From: Devosia limi DSM 17137
Lineage (GTDB): Bacteria; Pseudomonadota; Alphaproteobacteria; Rhizobiales; Devosiaceae
Length of the DNA stretch: 64,000 nucleotides
Reading direction: 5' to 3'
NCBI RefSeq assembly: GCF_900128975.1
Contig: NZ_FQVC01000003.1
Coordinates: 186,001 to 250,000 of the forward strand
In this document: piece after piece, positions 23,668 through 32,563 of the stretch
How positions within the stretch are numbered: position 1 is the first letter of the stretch
Layout: every line of letters begins with the position of its first letter
Made by a program: the position numbers and the translations under genes
The notes under the pieces: model-generated
Databases searched by the model: none
The model's input: only the letters and a program-made list of their open reading frames with translations
Told to the model about the DNA's origin: nothing

Positions 23668-23837
23668 GGCTCTTATGGGTTACCGCATGCGCTCTGTCCG
23701 CATGGACCTGCGCATCGTGGGCAACAGGCCTCACCCCGGAGCACAACCTTGCCGTGGATTACATCTGGCTCTGGTGGCTGCCGGCGTTCACCTGGACCCT
23801 GACGGCGATCAGGACAGCTATGGGGGAACGGGGATGA
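23664..23837 (+). CDS. Small Trp-rich membrane protein, GTG start
   Basis: A 57-aa frame starting on GTG that overlaps the previous stop (GTGA), and whose own stop overlaps the next ATG (ATGA). It reads RLLWVTACALSAWTCASWAT, then DYIWLWWLPAFTWTLTAI; the two hydrophobic stretches (residues 2-20, 31-50) could each span a membrane. It has seven Trp. Tight coupling on both sides is the main argument that it is real. Confidence 0.6.
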   Translation: MRLLWVTACALSAWTCASWATGLTPEHNLAVDYIWLWWLPAFTWTLTAIRTAMGERG

Positions 23838-24097
23838 CAAAATCCGCCATCCGCCGCCTAATGTCGCGCTCCGAGGCTGCTGCCTATTGCGCTTTGTCGG
23901 TCCCAACCTTTACGGCCGTTTGCTCAGTGCGCCCCGTTCCTCTGGGGCCGGGCAAACGCCTAGAGCGATTTGACCAAGCGGATTTGGACAAATGGATTGA
24001 CGGGCTCAAAGGGATAGAGGCCAAGTCGGATTTCGATCAAGCACTGGAAGCGCTGAATGGCGACGAGGAAGAAGAAACCGGGAATACCCGGCATTAA
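23834..24097 (+). CDS. Excisionase-like DNA-binding protein
   Basis: An 87-aa protein. MTKSAIRRLMSRSEAAAYCA opens a MerR/AlpA-type winged helix (SRSEAAAYCALSVPTF, later RFDQADLDKWIDGL), the common form of excisionases. The acidic tail overlaps the integrase start by 41 bp. Together with the integrase it would control excision. Confidence 0.75.
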   Translation: MTKSAIRRLMSRSEAAAYCALSVPTFTAVCSVRPVPLGPGKRLERFDQADLDKWIDGLKGIEAKSDFDQALEALNGDEEEETGNTRH

Positions 24098-25148
24098 GCG
24101 ATACTTCGAGCCGAAGTCCGGGAACTGGTATTCTTACCACCGCAAGACCGGTAGGCGGATCGAAGCTGAATACGGCACCGCCGATTTTGTTGCGGAAGTC
24201 GCACGGATCAACGAGGAAGTAGCAAAGGCCGCAACAGGCAACGCGAAGGCTGGCACGTTGGGTGCGTTAATCACCATGTACCGCGCCACCGCCATGCCGC
24301 TGCTGGCCACGCGCACCAGAACCGACTACCAGAAGGTATTCGACTACCTCAAGCCTATGCGTGATCAGCCCCTCGCAGCTTTCACCAGTGGCGCCATAGT
24401 CAAGATCAGAGACAAGGCTTACGCGAAGCACAAACGTCGTTTTGCCAATTATGTGGTCGCCGTCTTCTCCATCATTTTTGAGTTCGCGCGCGAGCGGGAG
24501 ATGGTGTCGACCAACCCCGTGATCAGAACCGTGAAAAAGATTCGTCGGCCGAAGGGAATGGCGGACGCTAACCGGGCATGGTCACAGGCCGAGCGCGAAG
24601 CAGTGATGTCTGCGGCCCCTATTCATCTCAAGGTGCCCATTGCCTTGGCGATGTACGTTGGTCTGCGCGAGGGCGACGTGTTGCGGATGACATGGGCGCG
24701 ATACAATGGCCACGACATCTCCACCACGACCAGCAAGGCGGGAACCTTCGTCTGGTGGCGCTGCCCAGTTGCCCTGCGAGAAATCCTTGATGAAGCCCCA
24801 CACTTCGATGAGGTGCCAGAGATCGCTGCTACCAGCCGAGGCACAGCCTGGACCGAAAGCGGCTTTCGCGCTTCCTGGCGGAAGTTCAGAATGGCTTTGG
24901 AGCAAAAGGGCCTGGTCCAGCCAGGCCTGACCATTCATGGCTTGCGCCATACAGTCGCAACAACCCTGCGCGAGCAAGGCTTCGATACCCGAACAATTGC
25001 AGACGCCCTCGGCCAGAAGACGGAAATCATGGCCGCGCACTACAGCAAAAACGCAGACCTCAAGAACAAAATGGCGACGGTAACTGACGCCATGGACCGT
25101 CTGCACCAGAACGAACAAGAACAGAAGCTGTCTAGACGCATTGTCTAG
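24057..25148 (+). CDS. Prophage integrase, tyrosine recombinase
   Basis: A 363-aa protein. Residues 1-60 resemble an arm-binding domain, 65-165 a SAM-like core-binding domain (LGALITMYRATAMPLLATR), and 175-345 the catalytic domain with Arg204 (GLREGD), Lys227 (TSKAG), His294 and Arg297 (HGLRHT) and nucleophile Tyr329 (AHYSK). The usual second His of the 'LGH' box is Gln320 here (ALGQKT). The gene ends 60 bp from the tRNA 3' end, the standard position for tRNA-site phages. Confidence 0.93.
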   Translation: MATRKKKPGIPGIKRYFEPKSGNWYSYHRKTGRRIEAEYGTADFVAEVARINEEVAKAATGNAKAGTLGALITMYRATAMPLLATRTRTDYQKVFDYLKPMRDQPLAAFTSGAIVKIRDKAYAKHKRRFANYVVAVFSIIFEFAREREMVSTNPVIRTVKKIRRPKGMADANRAWSQAEREAVMSAAPIHLKVPIALAMYVGLREGDVLRMTWARYNGHDISTTTSKAGTFVWWRCPVALREILDEAPHFDEVPEIAATSRGTAWTESGFRASWRKFRMALEQKGLVQPGLTIHGLRHTVATTLREQGFDTRTIADALGQKTEIMAAHYSKNADLKNKMATVTDAMDRLHQNEQEQKLSRRIV

Positions 25149-25176
25149 AACACGTTTCGTTCTTCTGGACCGAAAA

Positions 25177-25204
25177 CAAAAAACCCCCGGTTTCCCAGGG
25201 GTTT
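25177..25204 (-). terminator. Terminator downstream of tRNA-Met
   Basis: On the minus strand AAACCCC pairs with GGGGTTT around a 10-nt loop, followed by a T-rich run. It would end the tRNA transcript. It lies on the prophage side of the tRNA end, so it may be phage-supplied or within the attachment region. Confidence 0.65.
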
Positions 25205-25208
25205 GAAA

Positions 25209-25245
25209 TGGTAGCGAAGCCCAGATTTGAACTGGGGACACACGG
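25209..25245. other. Probable prophage attachment site (attR)
   Basis: The 3' part of the tRNA gene, including the encoded CCA, abuts the integrase end. Phages that insert here normally carry an identical copy of the tRNA 3' end. The matching attL is outside the window, so the core length cannot be measured. Confidence 0.5.
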
Positions 25246-25285
25246 ATTATGATTCCGCTGCTCTAACCAACTGAGCTACTCCGCC
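25209..25285 (-). tRNA. tRNA-Met (CAT), elongator type
   Basis: A complete 77-nt cloverleaf with encoded CCA. Acceptor stem GGCGGAG/CTTCGCT (two G-U pairs), D-arm GCTC-AGTTGGTTA-GAGC, anticodon stem GCGGA/TCCGT with loop ATCATAA (anticodon CAT), and T-arm CCCAG-TTCAAAT-CTGGG. An elongator Met tRNA is most likely; a lysidine-modified Ile tRNA has the same anticodon and is the alternative. Confidence 0.92.
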
Positions 25286-25582
25286 CCAAGATGGTGCGAC
25301 CGGCCAAGCCATGTCGCAAAGCGCTCGGGGAGCGCATGGACGTATTAGATTTGCGCATTGCCACTGTCAACCCCGCTGCGCTGACTGATCGCGATAGTAT
25401 GAACACGATAATAGTCCAACCTGGATTGGTCACGAATTCAGCCACCCCGCGCCCGATCGTTCGGGAAACGGCAACAGCTTGTTGTTATTGGCCCTCTGCT
25501 CCACACTCGATAAATGGCCTATCTCATTGGCAACGGCGCTAACGGACCACATCAGATCACGCGCCCCTTCAGGAGAACGAAT
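25286..25582. other. Intergenic region between tRNA-Met and the dioxygenase gene
   Basis: About 300 bp without a convincing gene. It must hold the promoters of the tRNA (leftward) and the dioxygenase gene (rightward). A short hairpin, CCGATCGTTCGG, lies near 25,452-25,463. Host sequence begins here. Confidence 0.5.
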
Positions 25583-26533
25583 ATGACCCTTACCCTTTCG
25601 GGCATTCATCATCTGACGGCCGTCACCGCCGAGGCCGCCAAGAACCTCAATTTCTACACCCAGACCCTGGGCATGCGGCTGATCAAGAAGACCGTAAACC
25701 AGGACGACACCACCGCCTATCATCTGTTCTATGGTGACGGCGTCGCCTCGCCCGGCGCCGACTTGACCTTTTTCGATTTCAACACCGGTCGGGAAAAGCG
25801 CGGCACCCATTCGGTGACCCGCACGGGCCTGCGCGTTGATAGCGAGGAGACGCTCAACTGGTGGAAAGAGCATCTGCAGACCCACAATGTCGGCACCTCG
25901 GCCATCAAGGAGCGCGCCGGTCATGTCTCGCTCGATTTCGAGGATTTTGAAGGCCAGCGCTTCCGCATGGTGATCGACAATGCCAACAAGGTCATCCCCT
26001 GGGCCAAGAGCCCGGTGCCGGCCGACAAGCAGATCATCGGGCTAGGCCCGATCACCATGAGCGTGCCGCGGCTGGACCGCACCGAAGCGGTGCTCACCCA
26101 GGTGATGAATATGCGCAAGGTGCGCACCTATCCGGCCAAGGAACGCAGTGGCGAAGTCCATGTCTTCGAGATGGGCGAAGGCGGCCCCTCGGCCGAACTG
26201 CATGTGGCTGTCGAGCCGGATCTGCCGGTCACCCAGCCGGGCGCCGGCGGTGTCCACCATGTCGCGTTCCGCACGCCCGATCAGGATACGCTGCGCCAAT
26301 GGGTGCGCCGGGTCGGTGAATTCGGGCTGCGCTCGAGTGGGGAAGTCGAACGGTTCTACTTCACCTCGCTCTACTTCCGCGAGCCCAATGGCATCCTGTT
26401 CGAAATCGCCACAGACGTCCCCGGCTTTGCTGCCGACGAGCCGATGGAAACCCTTGGCGAAAGCCTGGCTTTGCCGCCTTTCCTCGAAGGTCGACGCGCC
26501 AGTATCGAGGCCAACCTCAAGCCGCTGGTCTAG
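25583..26533 (+). CDS. Ring-cleaving dioxygenase, VOC family (MhqO/glyoxalase fold)
   Basis: A 316-aa protein with two vicinal-oxygen-chelate modules. Probable metal ligands are His in SGIHHLTAV at the start of module 1, His in GGVHHVAFR at the start of module 2, and Glu in PNGILFEIATD. Proteins of this length and layout are annotated as hydroquinone-type ring-cleaving dioxygenases; the substrate is not readable here. AGGAGA precedes the ATG at 25583 by 7 nt, which rules out the longer frame. It is the first host gene after the tRNA. Confidence 0.85.
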   Translation: MTLTLSGIHHLTAVTAEAAKNLNFYTQTLGMRLIKKTVNQDDTTAYHLFYGDGVASPGADLTFFDFNTGREKRGTHSVTRTGLRVDSEETLNWWKEHLQTHNVGTSAIKERAGHVSLDFEDFEGQRFRMVIDNANKVIPWAKSPVPADKQIIGLGPITMSVPRLDRTEAVLTQVMNMRKVRTYPAKERSGEVHVFEMGEGGPSAELHVAVEPDLPVTQPGAGGVHHVAFRTPDQDTLRQWVRRVGEFGLRSSGEVERFYFTSLYFREPNGILFEIATDVPGFAADEPMETLGESLALPPFLEGRRASIEANLKPLV

Positions 26534-26545
26534 TCTCGGACAGCC

Positions 26546-26574
26546 GCCCCCCGCGACAAGCGGGGGGCCTTTCC
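26546..26574 (+). terminator. Terminator after the dioxygenase gene
   Basis: GCCCCCCGC pairs with GCGGGGGGC (loop GACAA), followed by CTTTCC. It separates the dioxygenase gene from the convergent VWA gene. Confidence 0.75.
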
Positions 26575-26646
26575 TGCTGGCGCAGGGAACGTGGATGCAT
26601 CGTGCCGGAATCGTGGATAGCGCAGCGAGCATCAGGCCAGGCAGGC

Positions 26647-28740
26647 CTACTTTTGAATCGGTGAGTCCGGCTTCAGGATGGCGGCGTCCCCGATCAGCTG
26701 GATGAACTCGGCGCGGTAGCCGCTTTCATCGGCGCCACGGCCGGACTGGGCCAGGGCGCGGATATCGGCCCAGCTGATATCGCCATAATCAGACCCCTTG
26801 AGCTTCTGCCCGAAGGCAGCCACTGCGGCGGCGAAGCGCATGTCGTCGCTGATATCGGCGATATCGCCATGCACCAGCTCCGGGGTTACCGCCAGTTCGA
26901 TCAGCTGACTGACATCCTCGTCCGGCAGCTTGTACCGCATCTTGAGGAAGGCGATTTCGTCGCCGACATCGGTCGCGGCCACCGGAGCCGCCGCGCCATA
27001 ACGCAGGGGTTCGACCAGTTCGGCGCCCGAGCCAACCGGGGTGATCTCATAGATCGCTGTGACGGTGTGACCGGCACCGATATCGCCCGCATCGACCTTG
27101 TCATTGTTGAAATCCTCGCGGTTGAGGGCGCGGGTTTCATAGCCGATCAGCCGGTATTCCGAGACCATGGCCGGGTTGAACTCGACCTGGACCTTGACGT
27201 CCTTGGCGATCATTTCCAGCGTCGAGCCGCCCTCCTCCACCAGCACCTTCTGAGCCTCGCGGAAGTTGGAAATGTAGCTGGCATTGCCATTGCCGTTCTG
27301 GGCCAGCGCCTGCATCGTCGCATCATCGAGATTGCCGCGACCAAAGCCGAGCACCGACAGGGTCACCCCACCATCGCGCTTGGCCTTGATGAAGTCTTCC
27401 AGTGCTTCGGGCTCGTCGATCCCGACATTGAAATCGCCATCTGTGGCCAGGATCACCCGATTGGTGCCGCCCACGATCTTTGCCTGTTCGGCCAGCTTAT
27501 AGGCCAGCGCAATGCCCTCGGCGCCCGCCGTGCTGCCACCGGCGCTGAGCTGGTCGAGCGCAGCCAGTATCCTGGCTTTTTCGGTCGCCACCATCGGCTC
27601 CAGCACCACGCCGGCCGAGCCGGCATAGACCACGATCGACACCGTATCGTTGCCCGATAGCTGATCGACCAGGAGACCAAAGGCGCGTTTCAGCAGCGGC
27701 AGCTTGTCCGGCTCGTCCATCGAGCCTGATGTATCGATCAGGAACACCAGATTGTTCGGCTTGTCCTCGCCCGCCGCCGGCACATAGCCCTTGATGCCGA
27801 TATGCAGCAGCTGGGTCTTGGGATTCCATGGCGTCGGATAGACCGCGATACTCGGCTGGAACGGCACGTCGCCACTGGTCGGGCCGGCATAATCATAGGG
27901 GAAATAATTGATCAGCTCTTCGATGCGCACGGCATCGGGCTCGGGCAGAGAGCCGTCCTCCAGCTGGCGCCGCACATAGGAATAGCTGGCCGTGTCGACA
28001 TCGATCGAGAAGGTCGACACCGGCTCATCGGCCACCGCCTTGAGGCGCTGTTCGTCAAAGCGAGTGAACTGGTCCCCGCTCGGCTCATTCGGCCGCGCCA
28101 CCATGCTGGGCATTGGCGCGGGCATATAGAGCGCCTCGCTCTCTGCAACCAGGCCAGGGGCACGCATCAGCACCGCGCTATTGCCCAGCCCCTGCGGTGA
28201 TTGGGCCATGTCAGCCATTTCCTGATCCGCCATTGGCGCGGGCGCTGCCGGTGCGGCTGCCTGCTGCTGGGGCGTGATCGGGAGGGTCACGGCGGGTGGC
28301 GCCACGACCGCTTCCTTGCGCTCATCGGTCGGGGCAATCTGCGGCGCGGCGGCCGGAACAGTCGTCGCCGTCTCGGTCGCAGCCTTGGGCTCGCGCGTTG
28401 CGGCCTGCTCGACGGCCGTCGGCGTTGCGGCCGGGGTCATCGAGGTACTCGAATAAAGCTGGTAGCCGAGCGGCAGCACCAGCAAGGCAATGGCCGCGGT
28501 GCCGATGGGAAGACGCATATCCATGATCCAGTTTCCTTTAAGGGATGGAACGATGGACATGAGACGGCGGCGCCACTGACTTCCTTGGGCACTCGACTGG
28601 ATTTTTTTCGACTGTTCGGAATTGGCAGCGGCAAAGGCAGCCATGCCGGCGGTGCGCGCCCGTGCCTTGGCCTCGGCGCGCGCATCGGGAACATTGGTCT
28701 GGCCCAGGGCCTTGAATGGATCGTTCATATCGTCGCTCAT
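26647..28740 (-). CDS. VWA-domain membrane protein encoded with an ECF sigma factor
   Basis: A 697-aa protein. Residues 1-75 are hydrophilic and cytoplasmic, 77-97 form one transmembrane segment, and 100-225 are a Pro/Ala-rich linker. Residues about 230-330 match the YfbK-type region, then comes a von Willebrand A domain with MIDAS motif DTSGS at 336-340. The C-terminus resembles DUF3520. The ATG overlaps the sigma factor stop (ATGA), so the two are co-translated. The cytoplasmic N-terminus plus a periplasmic VWA sensor suggests an anti-sigma-like role (inference); no classic zinc anti-sigma motif is present. Confidence 0.85.
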   Translation of the reverse strand: MSDDMNDPFKALGQTNVPDARAEAKARARTAGMAAFAAANSEQSKKIQSSAQGSQWRRRLMSIVPSLKGNWIMDMRLPIGTAAIALLVLPLGYQLYSSTSMTPAATPTAVEQAATREPKAATETATTVPAAAPQIAPTDERKEAVVAPPAVTLPITPQQQAAAPAAPAPMADQEMADMAQSPQGLGNSAVLMRAPGLVAESEALYMPAPMPSMVARPNEPSGDQFTRFDEQRLKAVADEPVSTFSIDVDTASYSYVRRQLEDGSLPEPDAVRIEELINYFPYDYAGPTSGDVPFQPSIAVYPTPWNPKTQLLHIGIKGYVPAAGEDKPNNLVFLIDTSGSMDEPDKLPLLKRAFGLLVDQLSGNDTVSIVVYAGSAGVVLEPMVATEKARILAALDQLSAGGSTAGAEGIALAYKLAEQAKIVGGTNRVILATDGDFNVGIDEPEALEDFIKAKRDGGVTLSVLGFGRGNLDDATMQALAQNGNGNASYISNFREAQKVLVEEGGSTLEMIAKDVKVQVEFNPAMVSEYRLIGYETRALNREDFNNDKVDAGDIGAGHTVTAIYEITPVGSGAELVEPLRYGAAAPVAATDVGDEIAFLKMRYKLPDEDVSQLIELAVTPELVHGDIADISDDMRFAAAVAAFGQKLKGSDYGDISWADIRALAQSGRGADESGYRAEFIQLIGDAAILKPDSPIQK

Positions 28741-29291
28741 AGCAGCCCCCTCAGGGTCTTGCGCGCTTCGAAGATGTGCCAGGACACAGTGGCTTCCTTG
28801 CATCCCATGATGTCGGCGGCCGCAGCGTGGCTCAGCTCTTCGGCATAAACCAGCAGCACCGAATCGCGCTGTTTTTCCGGCAGGGTCCGCACCGCCGCCC
28901 AGAGCTGGCTGGAGGTTGCGGCCTCTTCCTGCTCGGCCGGCACATCTTCGGGACTGACATGGGCATAGGCTTCGGCATATTTCGCCCGCCGCCCCCGCGC
29001 CCGCTGCATGTCGCGCACGGCATTGAGGGTGATGCGATAGACCCAGCTGGAAAATGCCGAGCGGCCGTCAAACCCGGAAATGGCGCCGCCCAGCTTGACG
29101 CAGACGTCCTGGGCAATGTCTTCGGCATCGCTGCGATTGCCGCACCATTTCCAGGCGGTGCGATGGATGAGGTCATAATGATCCTCGATCAATTCGCCAA
29201 ACGCCTCGGCATCGCCATTCTGGGCACGCGCCACCAGCGCCCGCGTCAGCGCCGCGGCGTGGTCAATTGGCGCTGCGGCAGTCAGTCCCAT
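28737..29291 (-). CDS. ECF-type sigma-70 factor
   Basis: A 184-aa sigma factor. Region 2 spans about residues 20-90 (LIEDHYDLIHRTAWKWCGN, DAEDIAQDVCVKL), region 4 about 120-180 (LPEKQRDSVLLVYAEELSHA, then MGCKEATVSWHIFEARKTL). An ATG at 29291 and a GTG 15 nt upstream are both possible; neither has a strong ribosome-binding site. It directs RNA polymerase to stress or envelope genes, probably controlled by the VWA protein downstream. Confidence 0.87.
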   Translation of the reverse strand: MGLTAAAPIDHAAALTRALVARAQNGDAEAFGELIEDHYDLIHRTAWKWCGNRSDAEDIAQDVCVKLGGAISGFDGRSAFSSWVYRITLNAVRDMQRARGRRAKYAEAYAHVSPEDVPAEQEEAATSSQLWAAVRTLPEKQRDSVLLVYAEELSHAAAADIMGCKEATVSWHIFEARKTLRGLL

Positions 29292-29459
29292 CACTGGAGC
29301 GTACACTCGTGCTTTACCTAAGCTGACAGTCTAGAGGTATGACGCCGCTGCCGGGCCACTCCTTGGGATATTTGCAAAGATTTTTTGACCCGCCCCGGTC
29401 CGGGACCATGACAATGCCCTGTTAAGGGCCTATCTGCGTAGCAACGAAAGGCCATTCCG

Positions 29460-29654
29460 ATGGAAGAACCCAAACTGAGCCCATTCAAGCTGACGCCGTC
29501 GCGGATCATTCTTCTGATCTTCGGCGTGCTCGTCCTGCTGATCGGCATTTCGACCGCCATGGGTGGCCTGAACTCCTACCAGGAACTCAAGGGCGCATCC
29601 GCGGCCGCCCAGAACGGCGAATCCGTGGAACCGGCCAGCACGCCGACGCCCTGA
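29460..29654 (+). CDS. Small single-span membrane protein
   Basis: A 64-aa protein, MEEPKLSPFKLTPSRI, then IILLIFGVLVLLIGISTAMG (residues 16-36, one membrane span) and a Ser/Pro-rich tail. It is divergent from the sigma factor gene and ends 5 bp before the mnmA stop on the other strand. No family recognised; a C-terminus outside the membrane is likely. Confidence 0.7.
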   Translation: MEEPKLSPFKLTPSRIILLIFGVLVLLIGISTAMGGLNSYQELKGASAAAQNGESVEPASTPTP

Positions 29655-29659
29655 CCCCG

Positions 29660-30811
29660 CTAGGCGGCAAACACCGCCGGGACCGCCTCGGCGATGAAGC
29701 CGCCGCCCCAGACCTCGGAGGTCGCGGTATCGTCGGCATAGAACACGCAGGCCTGGCCCGGCGAAATGCCGTATTCGCCGGACACCAGGGTGACGTAGAC
29801 ATGCTCGCCCTGCATCTGGATCACTGCGGGCTGCGGGCCACGCGTCGAGCGAACCTTGACCTCGACCGGCGCGCCATTGCCGGCAGATAGCTCGGCCAAT
29901 GGCCGCCCGCCCAGCCAGTTCACATCGCGCAGCCGCACCGTATGGGTCTTGAGCGCCTCGCGCGGCCCCACGATCACGCGGCCGGTCTTGTGCTCGAGCT
30001 TGATGACATAAAGCGGCTCGCCAGCGGCAACACCAAGGCCCTTGCGCTGGCCCACCGTGTAATTGACGATGCCCTCATGGGTGCCAAGCACCCGTCCATC
30101 GAGATGAACGATCTCCCCCGTGGCGACGGCCTCGGGATGCATCTTGCGGATGATATCGGCATACTTGCCCTGCGGCACGAAGCAGATGTCCTGGCTATCG
30201 TGCTTTTCGGCGATTTCCAGCCCCATGTCGCGGGCCAGTTCGCGCACTTCGGCCTTTCCCATGCCGCCCAGCGGAAAACGCAGGTAGTCCAGCTGGCTCT
30301 GCGTGGTGGCAAACAGGAAATAGGTCTGGTCGCGCTCGGCATCGACAGGCCGGAACAGCTGGCGGCGGCCATCTGCACCCAGCCGGGACTGCACATAGTG
30401 GCCGGTCGCCAGCGCGTCGGCGCCCAGATCCTGCGCCACGGTCATCAGGTCGATGAACTTGACCGACTGGTTGCAGGCAATGCAGGGCACCGGGGTTTCG
30501 CCCTGCTGATAGGCATTGGCGAAGGGCGCGATGACGCTCTGCTTGAAGCGCTCTTCATAATCGAGCACGTAATGGGGAATGCCCAGGGTGGCGGCGACGC
30601 GGCGGGCATCATGAATATCCTGCCCGGCGCAGCAGGCGCCCTTGCGGTGCGTGGCTTCGCCATGATCGTAAAGCTGGAGCGTTACCCCAACCACGTCATA
30701 GCCCTGGCGGGCCAGGAGCCCGGCAACGACCGAAGAATCCACGCCCCCAGACATCGCAACCACAATGCGCGTGTCTTCGGGACGCTTGGCGATATCAAGC
30801 GAGTTCAGCAT
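29660..30811 (-). CDS. mnmA: tRNA-specific 2-thiouridylase MnmA
   Basis: A 383-aa enzyme that places sulfur on U34 of Lys, Glu and Gln tRNAs. The ATP-binding PP-loop SGGVDSS is at residues 21-27. The catalytic cysteines are Cys113 (IACNQSVKF) and Cys210 ([13 protein letters not shown]). The C-terminal beta-barrel ([14 protein letters not shown] and on) is complete. Length matches the family. It is a single gene, convergent with the small membrane protein. Confidence 0.95.
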   Translation of the reverse strand: MLNSLDIAKRPEDTRIVVAMSGGVDSSVVAGLLARQGYDVVGVTLQLYDHGEATHRKGACCAGQDIHDARRVAATLGIPHYVLDYEERFKQSVIAPFANAYQQGETPVPCIACNQSVKFIDLMTVAQDLGADALATGHYVQSRLGADGRRQLFRPVDAERDQTYFLFATTQSQLDYLRFPLGGMGKAEVRELARDMGLEIAEKHDSQDICFVPQGKYADIIRKMHPEAVATGEIVHLDGRVLGTHEGIVNYTVGQRKGLGVAAGEPLYVIKLEHKTGRVIVGPREALKTHTVRLRDVNWLGGRPLAELSAGNGAPVEVKVRSTRGPQPAVIQMQGEHVYVTLVSGEYGISPGQACVFYADDTATSEVWGGGFIAEAVPAVFAA

Positions 30812-31022
30812 CTTTCTGGTATCCGGTTGGGTTCAAGGGCCAGCGGACGGAATGTCGAGGGGCGCTTTTACGCCTTTCGCCCCAGCGAGGCAACACACAC
30901 CCGGCAGCTTTTGCCGCCGCGCGACATTTGCTGCCGCCCTGCGCCGGCCAAACGCAGTCACTGCGCCCTCCCAAGGCATCACAACCCATTGTAACCGCTG
31001 ATAGTTTTTCGACGACTCCGAC

Positions 31023-31040
31023 TTGGCAAGGCTCTTGCAT
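31023..31040 (+). promoter_or_regulatory. Sigma-54 promoter of fliK
   Basis: TTGGCAAGGCTCTTGCAT carries GG and GC exactly 10 bp apart (-24/-12) and matches the consensus TTGGCACG-N4-TTGCA at all but one or two positions. Transcription would begin near 31,050, about 29 nt before the fliK start. It links fliK-flgD to the FlbD activator encoded 7 kb away. Confidence 0.8.
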
Positions 31041-31078
31041 CGCTGGGACTGGATTAGTCTCTGCCGAGGGCGCCTGCC

Positions 31079-32554
31079 GTGTCGTCTAACCTTATCATCA
31101 CCGCTGCAGCCAATGCCGGCAAGGCCGTGCGCGGCCCCACGCCGCCAGCATCCAGCGAGGACCGCAAGGCCTTCGCCAGCATGCTGAGCGATGCCGGCGA
31201 CACCACGCGCGCCAATGATGCCCGCAAGCCCAACCGCACCGAAGAAACCGAAGCCGGCAGCAATAGTCCTGATCGCCGTGCCGACGATCCCGAACTGATC
31301 GCCGCCGTCGTCGACCCAGTCGTCCCCATCCAGGCCGAGCCGCTGATGAACCAGCCGCTGCTGGGCGACCTGCTCAACGGCCTGGCCGACCTGCGCGCTG
31401 CGCTCGAAGCCGGTATTACGCCCACCCCGGCCGATCTCGAAAAGCTCAGCACCGCGCTCGATGCGCTGGCCGAAGCGCTTGGTGTGTCGCTTGAGAGCTT
31501 GCCCAGCATGGAAGACCTGCAGGCGCTGGCCACCCAACCGCTGGCTGAGGGCGCTTCGCTGGCCGATCAATTGTCCCAGTCGCTGGCGCCGCTGGCCGAA
31601 ACGCTGCTGGGTGCCACCGATGATGGCAGCGATACCGCCGCGACGCTGAAGTCGTTGGGCGAAAAGCTTGCCGCCCTATTGCAGGCGCTGGAAACCGGCG
31701 AGGTCGACGCCAAGCAACTGGCCGCGCTCGGCCTCGATGGCGAAACCAGCGCGATCGATCCCGATCTGGCCGCCGCCATCGCCAAGTTGACCAAGCCGGC
31801 GGCTGCCCCCACCGAGCCTGCCCCCGCTTTTGCCGCCGCCGAACTCAAGCTCTCCGAGCCAGTGCTGACTGGCAAAAGCACGCCGAGCACCGACACCGTC
31901 GCCCCTACGGCTGACACGGCGATCAAGGTCGCTACCGATCCCAAGGCGGGCAATAATGCAGGCCAGTCCGACAGCAAATCCAGCGACCGCTCCGCGCCGA
32001 TCATTGCGGCGGCAACAGTCGAAACGGCCCCGGACGCACAGAGCACCGGCCAGATTGGCGCCCAGCCGATCCGCGTCGAGGCCGCCGCCTCCGTTCGCCC
32101 CATTCAGGCCGGCTACCAGACCAGCCAGCAGCAGCTCAACCTGCCGCAACTGGCGTTCGAACTGGTTCGGCAGGTCAATGAGGGCAATACCCGCTTCCAG
32201 ATCCGCCTCGATCCGCCCGAACTGGGCCGCATCGATGTGCGGCTCGACATCGACGCCAATGGCCAGGTCAATGCCCGCCTCACCGTCGAAAAGGCCGAAA
32301 CCCTCGACCTGATGCAGCGCGACCAGCGCGGTCTGGAACGGGCTTTGCAGCAGGCCGGCCTTGATGGTGCCAAAACCAATCTTGAATTCTCGCTGCGCCA
32401 GAATGGCAGCGGTGGGAACCAGCAGGGTCAGGATGACCAGGGCGGGCGCGGCGGACTGTTTGGCAACGAAGCCGAGGCCGAGGATATTCCGGCCCCCACC
32501 GTCAATCTTTATCGCGGCAGCCTCACGGCCAGCGGCGTCAATATCATCGCGTAG
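31079..32554 (+). CDS. fliK: Flagellar hook-length control protein FliK
   Basis: A 491-aa protein. The first 370 residues are low-complexity, rich in Ala/Asp/Thr/Pro as usual for the ruler part. Residues about 375-455 form the conserved hook-length control domain (RFQIRLDPPELGRIDVRL, TLDLMQRDQRGLERAL). It measures hook length and switches export specificity. The start is GTG, with GAGGGCG a few bases upstream. It is followed by flgD after 9 bp. Confidence 0.88.
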   Translation: MSSNLIITAAANAGKAVRGPTPPASSEDRKAFASMLSDAGDTTRANDARKPNRTEETEAGSNSPDRRADDPELIAAVVDPVVPIQAEPLMNQPLLGDLLNGLADLRAALEAGITPTPADLEKLSTALDALAEALGVSLESLPSMEDLQALATQPLAEGASLADQLSQSLAPLAETLLGATDDGSDTAATLKSLGEKLAALLQALETGEVDAKQLAALGLDGETSAIDPDLAAAIAKLTKPAAAPTEPAPAFAAAELKLSEPVLTGKSTPSTDTVAPTADTAIKVATDPKAGNNAGQSDSKSSDRSAPIIAAATVETAPDAQSTGQIGAQPIRVEAAASVRPIQAGYQTSQQQLNLPQLAFELVRQVNEGNTRFQIRLDPPELGRIDVRLDIDANGQVNARLTVEKAETLDLMQRDQRGLERALQQAGLDGAKTNLEFSLRQNGSGGNQQGQDDQGGRGGLFGNEAEAEDIPAPTVNLYRGSLTASGVNIIA

Positions 32555-32563
32555 GAGACTGTC

